Both the position numbers and the translations under genes were made by a program. Below, piece by piece: positions 20,024 through 27,984 of a stretch of 62,820 nucleotides of DNA (its first letter is position 1; every line of letters starts with the position of its first letter). This DNA is from Gammaproteobacteria bacterium (GTDB taxonomy: Bacteria; Pseudomonadota; Gammaproteobacteria; Steroidobacterales; Steroidobacteraceae): positions 1-62,820 of the forward strand of contig VBNH01000063.1 of assembly GCA_005878095.1 (NCBI GenBank), given 5' to 3'. Below the pieces are notes generated by a model. That model searched no databases. It was not told the origin of the DNA and saw only the letters and a list, made by a program, of their open reading frames with translations.

Positions 20024-21202
20024 ATGACCATAGTGCAGCGGGTCCACGACGCGTTTGCGGGCCATTACGGTCGTGCGCCGTTGTGGATCGCTTCGGCGCC
20101 GGGACGCCTGAACCTGATCGGCGAGCACACCGACTACAACGACGGCTTCGTGCTCTCCATGGCCATCGAGTTGCGCACGGCCATCGCCGCAGCGCCCAAC
20201 GACACCCGGAAAATCGTGCTGCACAGCGAGGTCGCGGCGGAGACGGCCGTGATTGACCTGTCGCAGCCGCTCGTGCCGGAGGCCCCCGGACGCTGGCTCA
20301 ACCATCCCAAAGGCGTGGTGGCGGGGTTTGTCGCGGCGGGACACGAGCCGCGCGGCTTCGACGCACTCGTTGGATCGAGCGTGCCCATCGGCGCCGGGCT
20401 CGCGAGCAGCGCGGCTCTGGAGGCAGCCACCGCGACGTTGCTGGAGGGGGTGTGTGGTGTCGAGCTCGATCCGGTTCGCAAGGCGCTCCTGTGCCAACAG
20501 GCCGCGCAGACTTACGCCGGCATGCCCTGCGGCATCATGGATCCGTTCATTTGCATTCTCGCACGCCGGGACCAGGTGCTGTTGCTGGACTGTCGTTCAC
20601 GCGAAGCAGTATGGCTTGCCTTCGAGGACCCGGACGTCACGGTGCTCAGCATCAATACCAACGTCAAACACCGGCTCGCCGATGGCGCGTATGCGCTGCG
20701 CCGGCGGCAGTGCGAGACGGCGGCGCAGGCGCTCGGCGTGCGGTCCCTGCGCGAGGCGGGTCTGGAGATGCTCGCGCGCGCCGACGGGTTGGACCACGCG
20801 ACCCGCGGCTGCGCGCGTCACGTGATCACCGAGATCGCCCGCACGGTCCAGGCCGCGCAATGCCTGCGCGAGCGCGCGTGGGCGGAGCTCGGTCAGCTGC
20901 TCGACGCGAGTCAAGAATCGCTGCAGCGCGACTATGGTGTGAGCTGTCCGGAGCTCGATGCGGTGGTCGAGATCGCCCGCGCCATTGGTCCGCGCGGCGG
21001 GGTGTTCGGCTGCCGGATGAACGGCGGCGGATTCGGGGGCTGTGCCATGGCCTTGATTGCGACGTCCGCAGCCGCAGCGATCACGCAGCGGATTGGCACC
21101 GAGTATCAGCGGCGCACCGGCATTGCGGCCACGGTGTTCGCTTCGCGGCCGGCGGATGGCGCGCGGCTGTCACACCCTCAGGAGCAGGGTCGCCGTGGCT
21201 GA
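20024..21202 (+). CDS. galK: Galactokinase
   Basis: GalK phosphorylates galactose at C1 with ATP (Leloir pathway). The 392-residue product carries the galactokinase signature GRLNLIGEHTDYNDG (residues 27-41), the GHMP ATP loop in PIGAGLASSAALE, and the C-terminal GHMP motif NGGGFGGCAMALI. Length matches the family. A galT fragment follows directly, but no intact galT, galE or galM is present, so galactose flux here would depend on genes elsewhere. The upstream in-frame extension is rejected because conserved sequence begins just after the ATG at 20024. Confidence 0.93.
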   Translation: MTIVQRVHDAFAGHYGRAPLWIASAPGRLNLIGEHTDYNDGFVLSMAIELRTAIAAAPNDTRKIVLHSEVAAETAVIDLSQPLVPEAPGRWLNHPKGVVAGFVAAGHEPRGFDALVGSSVPIGAGLASSAALEAATATLLEGVCGVELDPVRKALLCQQAAQTYAGMPCGIMDPFICILARRDQVLLLDCRSREAVWLAFEDPDVTVLSINTNVKHRLADGAYALRRRQCETAAQALGVRSLREAGLEMLARADGLDHATRGCARHVITEIARTVQAAQCLRERAWAELGQLLDASQESLQRDYGVSCPELDAVVEIARAIGPRGGVFGCRMNGGGFGGCAMALIATSAAAAITQRIGTEYQRRTGIAATVFASRPADGARLSHPQEQGRRG

Positions 21203-21335
21203 CGCTGTGCGGCTCAGGACTACTCGTCGACGCTTCAATGCACTGACCGGCGAGTGGGTCTTCGTCTCAGCGCAGCGCGTTGAGCGCCCGTGGCAGGGCC
21301 GGCACACGGAACGTTTGCGACAGTGCATGCGCTGA
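21195..21335 (+). pseudogene. galT: Truncated galactose-1-phosphate uridylyltransferase (first about 45 residues only)
   Basis: A GTG overlapping the end of galK begins 46 codons whose product contains RRFNALTGEWVFVSAQRVERPWQG (residues 11-34, shown here in two parts: RRFNALTGEWVFV and SAQRVERPWQG), the well-conserved N-terminus of GalT. The reading then ends at 21335. The rest of the approximately 350-residue enzyme, with its active-site His-Pro-His, is missing. The next 60 bp lead straight into an ArsR gene promoter. I infer a deletion that removed most of galT. Confidence 0.75.
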
Positions 21336-21342
21336 GGGGCGC

Positions 21343-21368
21343 GATAGTCAATCGATATGTTGACTATC
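21343..21368. promoter_or_regulatory. Inverted-repeat operator candidate overlapping the ArsR-gene promoter
   Basis: GATAGTCAA-8nt-TTGACTATC is a perfect 9-bp inverted repeat. Its right arm supplies a -35-like TTGACT (21360-21365); 17 bases later TATTAA (21383-21388) could be the -10. An ArsR dimer bound here would block its own promoter, so autoregulation is likely. Confidence 0.6.
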
Positions 21369-21397
21369 AACCGTGAAGATGATATTAAACACATCAG

Positions 21398-21829
21398 ATG
21401 ACCATGAAGCCGGCACCGCTGCAGCTCGTCTCCGAGGGACCCTCGTCCGGCGCCGATGAGGCGCGGCTCGACGAGGTCTTCTCTGCGCTCGCCGACCCGG
21501 TGCGCCGCAGCATCCTCGAGCGTCTCGACGGGCATGCGCTGCTGGTGTCCGAGCTCGCCGCCGCGTACGAGATTTCGCTGCAGGCCGTTTCGCGCCACAT
21601 ACAGGTGCTGGTGCGCGCGGGCCTCGTGCAGCAGGCGCGCAGCGGCCGGATCAGCAGGTGCAGCCTCGATGTCGGGCCCCTTTACCAGGCCGCGGTGTGG
21701 ATGAATCGCTACAGCAAGTACTGGCAGGAGCAGTTCGACACACTGGCGGCGACCCTGGCGCACATCGATGCCGCGCCACGGGCCGCTCGCCCGCGCAAGC
21801 GCGTGAAACGCGCGGCGCGCGGCAAGTAA
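21398..21829 (+). CDS. ArsR/SmtB-family winged-helix regulator
   Basis: The 143-residue product has a typical ArsR fold: LDEVFSALADPVRRSILERL opens the domain, and the recognition helix region is LAAAYEISLQAVSRHIQVL (about residues 52-70). No Cys pair for metal sensing is seen, so it belongs with the metal-independent group that often pairs with small stress or detoxification operons. It heads the operon of two DUF899 genes and a small Cys-bearing protein. The candidate -10 lies so close to the ATG that the mRNA may be nearly leaderless. Confidence 0.85.
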   Translation: MTMKPAPLQLVSEGPSSGADEARLDEVFSALADPVRRSILERLDGHALLVSELAAAYEISLQAVSRHIQVLVRAGLVQQARSGRISRCSLDVGPLYQAAVWMNRYSKYWQEQFDTLAATLAHIDAAPRAARPRKRVKRAARGK

Positions 21830-21855
21830 CTATCTTCCACAATGAGGTAGCCACT

Positions 21856-22554
21856 ATGACCCCCCACCGCGTTGTCTCCCCGCAGGAATGGCTCGCCGCG
21901 CGCCGGCAGCTGCTGGACAAAGAGAAGGCATTCACCCGGGCCCGCGACGAGCTGAGCCGTGAACGCCGCGAGCTACCGTGGGAGCGGGTCGAGAAGAGCT
22001 ACACGTTTGAGGGCCCTGACGGGCGCGAGACGCTGGCGGACCTGTTCGCCGGCCGCAGCCAGCTCGTCGTGTATCATTTCATGTACGGCGCGGAGGCGGA
22101 GGCGCCGTGCAAGTCATGTTCGTTCTGGGCGGACAACTTCAACGGCATCATTCCCCACCTGCAGCAGCGCGATGTGTCGATGGTGGCGATCTCACGTGCT
22201 CCGCTGGAGCGGCTGCAGGCCTTCAGGAAGCGCCTGGGCTGGAGTTTCAAGTGGCTGTCGTCCGGCGGGAGCGATTTCAACTACGACTATCACGTCTCCT
22301 TCCGGCCCGAGCAGACGGGGGCGCAGTACAACTATGTCGCCATAACCAGTTCCATGAGTGATTACCCGGGCGTCAGCGTGTTCTTCAAGGACGAGAGCGG
22401 CAGCATCTTTCATACCTACTCGGGCTATGCCCGGGGTCTGGACATGCTCAACACCGCCTATCACTACCTCGATCTGGTGCCGAAGGGGCGCGATGAGGCA
22501 GGTCTGCCGTTCACGATGGCGTGGGTGAATTACCGCGACCGCTACGATACCTGA
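21856..22554 (+). CDS. DUF899 thioredoxin-like protein (first of two)
   Basis: The 232-residue product has the DUF899 pattern: VVSPQEWLAARRQLLDKEKA at the N-terminus, YTFEGPDGRETLADLFAGRS, then VVYHFMYG and a CXXC-containing APCKSCSFWADNFNGI segment, followed by SRAPLERLQAFRKRLGW. DUF899 proteins have a thioredoxin-like fold and are probably redox proteins of unknown substrate. GAGG precedes the ATG. It lies 26 bp after the ArsR gene, in the same operon. Confidence 0.88.
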   Translation: MTPHRVVSPQEWLAARRQLLDKEKAFTRARDELSRERRELPWERVEKSYTFEGPDGRETLADLFAGRSQLVVYHFMYGAEAEAPCKSCSFWADNFNGIIPHLQQRDVSMVAISRAPLERLQAFRKRLGWSFKWLSSGGSDFNYDYHVSFRPEQTGAQYNYVAITSSMSDYPGVSVFFKDESGSIFHTYSGYARGLDMLNTAYHYLDLVPKGRDEAGLPFTMAWVNYRDRYDT

Positions 22555-22582
22555 GCGGCCCCGCAGTTGGAGTGAGCACGCC

Positions 22583-23149
22583 ATGAAATACCCGGATGCC
22601 GCGGCACAGCTTGCCGATTACCGGCGGCAGATCGCCGCTATTCGCGAAAAAATGCGCGCAACGCAGGCCGCTGCCGAGCCGCAGGAGGTCAGCGACTACG
22701 AGTTCCGCACGCCCGAAGGTCCGATTCGCCTGTCGCAGCTCTTCGGCGACCATGAGTATCTGATCGTCATTCACAACATGGGATCGTCGTGTCCGGCCTG
22801 CACCATGTGGGCCGATGGCTACAACGGCATTCATCATCACGTCACCACTCGTGCCGCATTCGTGGTGTCGAGTCCGGAGCCGCCGGAAGTGCAGCGCAAG
22901 TTTGCCGCGAGCCGCGGCTGGAAATTTCCCATGATCAGTCACGCCGGCAACACGTTTGCTGCGGACATGGGCTTCCGCTCGAGCAAGGGCTGGAGGCCGG
23001 GGGTCTCGGTGTTTCAACGCCAGGGAGGCAAGATCCTGCGCGTGTCGGATACGAGCTTCAGCCCCGGTGATGATTTCTGCACGGTCTACCACCTGTTCGA
23101 TCTCCTGCCGGGCGGCGCCGGCGATTGGTTTCCGAAGATTCAGTACTGA
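22583..23149 (+). CDS. DUF899-like thioredoxin-fold protein (second of two)
   Basis: This 188-residue product is a shorter relative of its neighbour. It has YEFRTPEGPIRLSQLFGDHE, then IVIHNMGSSCPACTMWADGYNG with a CPAC redox pair, and the downstream SSPEPPEVQRKFAASRGWKF. The two copies share the WAD-x-YNG/NFNG box but differ elsewhere, so they are paralogues of some age rather than a recent duplication. It sits 28 bp after the first copy and 1 bp before a small protein gene. Confidence 0.83.
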   Translation: MKYPDAAAQLADYRRQIAAIREKMRATQAAAEPQEVSDYEFRTPEGPIRLSQLFGDHEYLIVIHNMGSSCPACTMWADGYNGIHHHVTTRAAFVVSSPEPPEVQRKFAASRGWKFPMISHAGNTFAADMGFRSSKGWRPGVSVFQRQGGKILRVSDTSFSPGDDFCTVYHLFDLLPGGAGDWFPKIQY

Positions 23150-23150
23150 C

Positions 23151-23312
23151 ATGTGCCCGGCCTGCGTCGCAGCCGCGCTTCTATACCTCGCCGGCCCGAG
23201 CTCGGCAGGCGCGATCGCGGCGCTCGTCCTGAAGTCCGCGCGAGCCACGCGCGACAGCGAAAAAAGCCGCGCCAGATCGGGCCCGGCCGGGAACCGGCAA
23301 CGGGGCGGTTGA
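23151..23312 (+). CDS. Small membrane-type protein with N-terminal CPAC motif
   Basis: The 53-residue product starts MCPACVAAALLYLAGPSSAG and continues AIAALVLKSARATRDSEKS. The opening MCPAC followed by a Gly/Ala-rich helix is a pattern I recall from small hypothetical proteins found beside DUF899-type genes. The gene begins 1 bp after the second DUF899 gene. One hydrophobic helix with a basic tail suggests a membrane-bound redox partner; that role is inference. Confidence 0.6.
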   Translation: MCPACVAAALLYLAGPSSAGAIAALVLKSARATRDSEKSRARSGPAGNRQRGG

Positions 23313-23416
23313 AGTCCGCCGGCCGTACTGCCGGACCTGGGCGTACGGGGTCTTGACCTGCGCGGTTCGTCGCCCCACGCTTACCCCGAACCACCAATGG
23401 AATCGGGGGATGCTGG

Positions 23417-25201
23417 ATGTCACGCGCGGCGCTCATCGCGATGCTTGGCTGCCTCGGTGCAGCAGCCGTCAGCGGCGACAACGTGCGTGCCGCGGCGGCG
23501 CAGGCGCCGGGCCGCGAGGACGGCCAATGGTCGATGCCGTCCAAGGATTACGCTGCGACCCGCTACAGCGGCCTCACCGGAATCACCCGGCAGAATGCCG
23601 GCTCGCTCCATCCGGTGTGGACCTTCTCGACGGGTGTGCTCGGAGGACACGAGGGCCAACCGCTGGTGGTCGGCGACACCATGTATGTCGTCACGCCGTG
23701 GCCAAACGTGCTGTACGCATTCGATCTCACCCAGGAGGGATATCCGCTGCGGTGGAAATATCGGCCGGACGTGAGCGCGAACGCCATCGGCGTCTCCTGT
23801 TGCGACACCGTCAATCGCGGCGCCTTCTACGCCGACGGAAAGATCGTCTATAACCTGCTCGACGGGCACACCGTGGCGGTCGAGGCGAACTCCGGCCGGG
23901 AGCTGTGGAGCACGCAGATCGCCGACGTGGGCAATGGCGAGACCACGACCATGGCACCCCTGGTGGTCAGGGACCGCGTCATCGTCGGCGCATCCGGCGG
24001 CGAGTTCGGGATCTACGGATGGGTCAAGGGCCTGGACCTGAAGAGCGGGCGCACGGTCTGGACCGCGCACAACATCGGTCCGGACGCGGACATGCTGGCC
24101 CGGACAGATACCTTCAAACCGCCGTACGACAGCGGTGTCGAGCTGGGTGCGCGCAGCTGGGCCAACGACAGCTGGCGCACCGGCGGCGCTCCGGTGTGGG
24201 GATGGATCTCCTACGATCCGGAGCTCGATCTGATCTACTACGGCACGGGCAACGCCTCGCCCTATAACCCGGAGCAGCGGCTCGGGGACAACAAGTGGAG
24301 TGCCAGCGTGCTGGCGCGCAGGCCGGAGGACGGAACGCTCGTGTGGGCGTATCAGTTCACGCCGCACGACAACTGGGACTACGACGCCACCGGCGCGATG
24401 ATTCTGGCCGATCTGACGGTGGCCGGAAAGCGCATTCGGGCGCTGGTGCATTTCGACAAGAACGGCTTCGCCTATACGCTGGATCGGGCGACGGGGCGGC
24501 TGCTGCTCGCCGCGGCGTTCGCGCCGGTGACCTGGGCGAAGTCGGTGGACCTCGCCACCGGGCGGCCGGTGCTTGATCCGGCGAAGCAGACCGGCGCATC
24601 CCGGGAGAACGTGAAGGGCATCTGTCCGAGTCTCGAGGGCGGCGTCAGCCCGTCCTCGCCCGCGGCGTATTCACCGCGCACCGGTCTCTTCTACACCTCC
24701 ACCAACAACCTGTGCATGGACTACGCCGCAACACACGCCTCACACCTGAAGGGAACGCCCTTCGTGGGCGTCACCAGTCCCTACTTTGCCGGCCCGGGCG
24801 GCAACCTCGGCACGTTCATGGCGTGGGATGCGGCGACCGGCCGGAAGGTCTGGGAGAACAGGGAGCCGTATCCAAACTGGAGCGGCGCGCTGGTGACTGC
24901 CGGGGACGTGGCCTTCTACGGTACCCTCGACGGCTGGTTCAAGTCGGTGGATGCCAGGACGGGGAAGGTGTTGTCGAAGTTCAAGGTCGGCTCCGGTGTC
25001 GTCGGGAACCCCATCACCTACCGCGGCCCGGACGGCAAGCAGTACGTGGCGGTGTATGCCGGGTTCGGCGGGGACTGGGCGCTGCTGTCGGGCGATGTCC
25101 GCTCGGATGACCCCGCCGACGTGCGCCCGCCGGCGGACTTTATCAAGGACATCGCACGCCATACGAGCCAGGGGGGCATCATCTGGATCTTCGGTCTGTG
25201 A
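23417..25201 (+). CDS. PQQ-dependent alcohol dehydrogenase, predicted lanthanide type
   Basis: This 594-residue periplasmic quinoprotein oxidises alcohols and passes electrons to a cytochrome c. A signal peptide (LIAMLGCLGAAAVSG) precedes the eight-bladed propeller. The vicinal Cys pair is Cys128-Cys129 (GVSCCDTV), the metal-binding Glu is near 196 (SGGEFGIYGW) and Asn near 279 (YGTGNASPYN). The catalytic Asp321 sits in HDNWDYDATG and is followed two residues later by Asp323, the extra Asp that marks lanthanide-dependent enzymes (XoxF, ExaF/PedH); calcium enzymes have Ala there. The cytochrome gene overlaps its stop. Methanol versus larger alcohols cannot be told from sequence alone. Confidence 0.9.
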   Translation: MSRAALIAMLGCLGAAAVSGDNVRAAAAQAPGREDGQWSMPSKDYAATRYSGLTGITRQNAGSLHPVWTFSTGVLGGHEGQPLVVGDTMYVVTPWPNVLYAFDLTQEGYPLRWKYRPDVSANAIGVSCCDTVNRGAFYADGKIVYNLLDGHTVAVEANSGRELWSTQIADVGNGETTTMAPLVVRDRVIVGASGGEFGIYGWVKGLDLKSGRTVWTAHNIGPDADMLARTDTFKPPYDSGVELGARSWANDSWRTGGAPVWGWISYDPELDLIYYGTGNASPYNPEQRLGDNKWSASVLARRPEDGTLVWAYQFTPHDNWDYDATGAMILADLTVAGKRIRALVHFDKNGFAYTLDRATGRLLLAAAFAPVTWAKSVDLATGRPVLDPAKQTGASRENVKGICPSLEGGVSPSSPAAYSPRTGLFYTSTNNLCMDYAATHASHLKGTPFVGVTSPYFAGPGGNLGTFMAWDAATGRKVWENREPYPNWSGALVTAGDVAFYGTLDGWFKSVDARTGKVLSKFKVGSGVVGNPITYRGPDGKQYVAVYAGFGGDWALLSGDVRSDDPADVRPPADFIKDIARHTSQGGIIWIFGL

Positions 25202-25677
25202 CGCGGCACCTGCGCGGTGTACTGGCGCCATCGTTGCTGACCTGCCTCGCGGTAGCGTCCTGCAGCCGGCATGCCGCGGTGCCCTCGCAGCAGGCCGGCA
25301 CGCCGCCGCCTGCGATTCGTTACGAGGCGCATCTCGCAGCCGGGGGCATTGCCCCGCCCGGCGCGGCTTTGCGCAATCCTGATCAGGGTGACCCGGCGGT
25401 GGCGAAGAAGGGTGCGCTGCTGTTTACCGCGATGAATTGCGACGGTTGCCACGGGGGCGATGGCAGCGGATGGGTCGGCCCCAATCTCGCCGACGGACGC
25501 TGGCGCTACGGCGGCGCGGATGCCGAAGTGTTCAACTCAATCTACTACGGTCGTCCGAAGGGCATGCCTGCATTCGGCGGCACACTCGGCGCCGAGGGGG
25601 TCTGGATCCTGGTCACTTACATCCGATCGCTGCCGGTGCCGGCCGATGTGCCCACCGAGTCCTGGGTGCAGCCGTGA
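25198..25677 (+). CDS. Lipoprotein c-type cytochrome, electron acceptor for the PQQ dehydrogenase
   Basis: The 159-residue product starts at a GTG overlapping the dehydrogenase stop (GTGA). Its leader ends in a lipobox-like LAVASC with lipidated Cys22, suggesting a membrane-anchored periplasmic protein. The haem site CDGCH is at residues 81-85, followed by the class I pattern GSGWVGPNLADG and a Met ligand in GMPAFGG. The overlap and fold suit the direct acceptor role filled by XoxG or ExaB in other systems. It overlaps the peptidase gene in turn. Confidence 0.87.
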   Translation: MTRHLRGVLAPSLLTCLAVASCSRHAAVPSQQAGTPPPAIRYEAHLAAGGIAPPGAALRNPDQGDPAVAKKGALLFTAMNCDGCHGGDGSGWVGPNLADGRWRYGGADAEVFNSIYYGRPKGMPAFGGTLGAEGVWILVTYIRSLPVPADVPTESWVQP

Positions 25678-27821
25678 GTGGGTGTCGATCTGCGGGGTTT
25701 TCGGCCCTGGTTGGGGTGCTCGCCATCGGCGGGACAACGATGGCGGCAGACAGCGCCGTGGGAGCGGATAGTGTGAACAGGAAGCATCAGGAAGACACCG
25801 GGGCCAGCGATCCGTATCTGTGGCTGGAAGATATCCACGGCGCGAGGCCTCTCGCATGGGTGAAGGCGCAGAACGCCAAGTCCACCGCGATTCTGCAGGC
25901 CGATCCAAGCTATCAGAAGTACTACGACGCCATTCTCAGGGTGATGGATGCGACCGACCGCATCCCCTACGGCGACCTCGATCACCAGTACGTTTTCAAC
26001 TTCTGGCAGGACGCGCAGCATCCCAAGGGAGTCTGGCGGCGCACCAGCATCGCGGACTACGCGAACGCGGCGCCCGACTGGGACATCCTGCTCGACCTGG
26101 ACCGGCTGGCGGCGGACGAGCACGAGAACTGGGTGTGGAAGGGCGCGGAATGCACGCCCTCGCTGAAGCGTTGCCTGCTACATCTGTCGCGCGGCGGCGG
26201 TGATGCGGTGGTGGTGCGCGAGTTCGATCCGGCCGCGAAGGCGTTCGTGAAGGACGGCTTTCAGCTGGCGGAGGCAAAATCCTCCATTAGCTACCTCACC
26301 GAGGACGCGGTGTTGTGCGGGACCGATTTCGGTCCCGGCTCCATGACGGCTTCCGGCTATCCGCGCATCGTGAAGCTGTGGAAGCGCGGTGAGCCGCTCA
26401 CCGATGCCCGGGTGATCTACGAGGGCAAGCAGGACGACGTCGGTGCGCAGGGCGTGGTGTTCCACGATGCTGCCGCCACGATCGAGCTGGTGCAGCGCGA
26501 CGTCAGCTTCTTTTCCGCCGAATATCACGCCATCGCGCCCGACGGCACCACGCGGCGATTGCCGCTGCCGCTCGGCGCCGATCTGAAGGGCGCACAGGGC
26601 CATAATCTCATTTTCACCCTGCGCGAGGACTGGACACCGCCGGGTGCCACACCGATCGCCAAGGGTTCGCTGATCGCGTATCGGGTTCCGGAGAACGGCC
26701 AGGCGGCCGCGGGCGGTTCGGTCGCGGTCCTCTACACACCCGATGCCCGCAGCGCGGTCGACGAGGTCGCAGCCGGGCGTGATGCCGTGTATGCATCGAT
26801 ATATCACGACGTCACCGGCAGCATTCATGTGTTTCGCATGGCGGACGGGGTGTGGCGTCACACAACGCTGACCCTTCCCGCCGGCGGCTCGACGCACATC
26901 GTGGCGGCAAATGCCTGGGGTCCGCAAGCGCAGTTCCGCTTCGAGAACTACACCACGCCGACCACGCTGTATGCGGATGGGGGCGATGGCAGGCCGGTGG
27001 CGATCAAGTCCCTGCCCGCACGCTTCGACGCCTCGAATCTGATGACCGAGCAGTTCTTCGCAACCTCGCGGGACGGTACGCAGATACCGTACTTCGTGAC
27101 CCGCAGCAAAACACTCGCCGGCCCGGCGCCCACGATTCTGTACGGCTATGGCGGCTTCGAGGTCTCCGAGACCCCCAGCTATTCGCCGGACTTCGGCATG
27201 CTGTGGCTGAGCCGGGGAGGGGTTTTCGTGGTCGCCAATATCCGCGGCGGCGGCGAATACGGACCGGCGTGGCACCAGGCAGCGCTGCTGCAGAACCGCC
27301 AGAAGGCTTATGACGATTTCCAGGCGGTGGCGCAGGACACTCTGAACCGCCGCATCACCACGCCCCGGCAGCTCGGCATCATGGGCGGCTCGAACGGCGG
27401 CCTGCTGGTGAGCGCCAACATGGTGCAACGGCCGGAGCTGTTCGGTGCCGTCGTATGCCAGGTACCGCTGATCGACATGATGCGCTACACCCACATCGGC
27501 GCGGGCGCCTCGTGGGCCGCGGAATACGGCGATCCCGCGAGGCCCGCCGACCGCGGCTGGATCATGAAATACTCGCCTTATCAGAACGTGAAGGCGGGCA
27601 AGCGCTATCCGCCGGTGTTCTTCGTCACGGCCACCAGCGACGATCGCGTCACGCCGGTGCACGCCCGCAAGATGGCCGCGCGCATGGAAGCGCAGGGTCA
27701 TGAGGTGCTGTTCTACGAGAACACCGACGGCGGCCACGCCGCTGCGGCCAACCACAAGCAGGCGGCGGAGATGTGGGCGCTGAGCTTCGTGTATCTGACA
27801 CAGAAACTCGGGCCCGGATAA
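25674..27821 (+). CDS. Prolyl oligopeptidase family serine peptidase (S9A)
   Basis: The 715-residue product starts at a GTG overlapping the cytochrome stop. A signal-like segment (FSALVGVLAIGGTTMAA) suggests export. The propeller begins after DPYLWLEDIHGARPLAWVKA, a family-typical opening. The alpha/beta-hydrolase triad is visible: Ser573 in GGSNGGLL, Asp656/657 in TSDDRVTP and His688 in DGGHAAAAN. It should cleave short peptides after proline in the periplasm. Its operon link to the PQQ dehydrogenase is by position only and has no evident metabolic reason. Confidence 0.9.
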   Translation: MSGCRSAGFSALVGVLAIGGTTMAADSAVGADSVNRKHQEDTGASDPYLWLEDIHGARPLAWVKAQNAKSTAILQADPSYQKYYDAILRVMDATDRIPYGDLDHQYVFNFWQDAQHPKGVWRRTSIADYANAAPDWDILLDLDRLAADEHENWVWKGAECTPSLKRCLLHLSRGGGDAVVVREFDPAAKAFVKDGFQLAEAKSSISYLTEDAVLCGTDFGPGSMTASGYPRIVKLWKRGEPLTDARVIYEGKQDDVGAQGVVFHDAAATIELVQRDVSFFSAEYHAIAPDGTTRRLPLPLGADLKGAQGHNLIFTLREDWTPPGATPIAKGSLIAYRVPENGQAAAGGSVAVLYTPDARSAVDEVAAGRDAVYASIYHDVTGSIHVFRMADGVWRHTTLTLPAGGSTHIVAANAWGPQAQFRFENYTTPTTLYADGGDGRPVAIKSLPARFDASNLMTEQFFATSRDGTQIPYFVTRSKTLAGPAPTILYGYGGFEVSETPSYSPDFGMLWLSRGGVFVVANIRGGGEYGPAWHQAALLQNRQKAYDDFQAVAQDTLNRRITTPRQLGIMGGSNGGLLVSANMVQRPELFGAVVCQVPLIDMMRYTHIGAGASWAAEYGDPARPADRGWIMKYSPYQNVKAGKRYPPVFFVTATSDDRVTPVHARKMAARMEAQGHEVLFYENTDGGHAAAANHKQAAEMWALSFVYLTQKLGPG

Positions 27822-27984
27822 CTCTTGAGGGACATTCTCGGTGGCCTTGCCCGACCCGTGAAGGCGCGCGCATGGGCGCGGCTTCCCATGACGCGTACGC
27901 GCCAGCGGCCGTCCCATTTGGATCACACCCCGGCGTCAGGCGCTGTCACGCTTGCGGTCCCGACAGGTGCGAGGGAGCGGCTGC

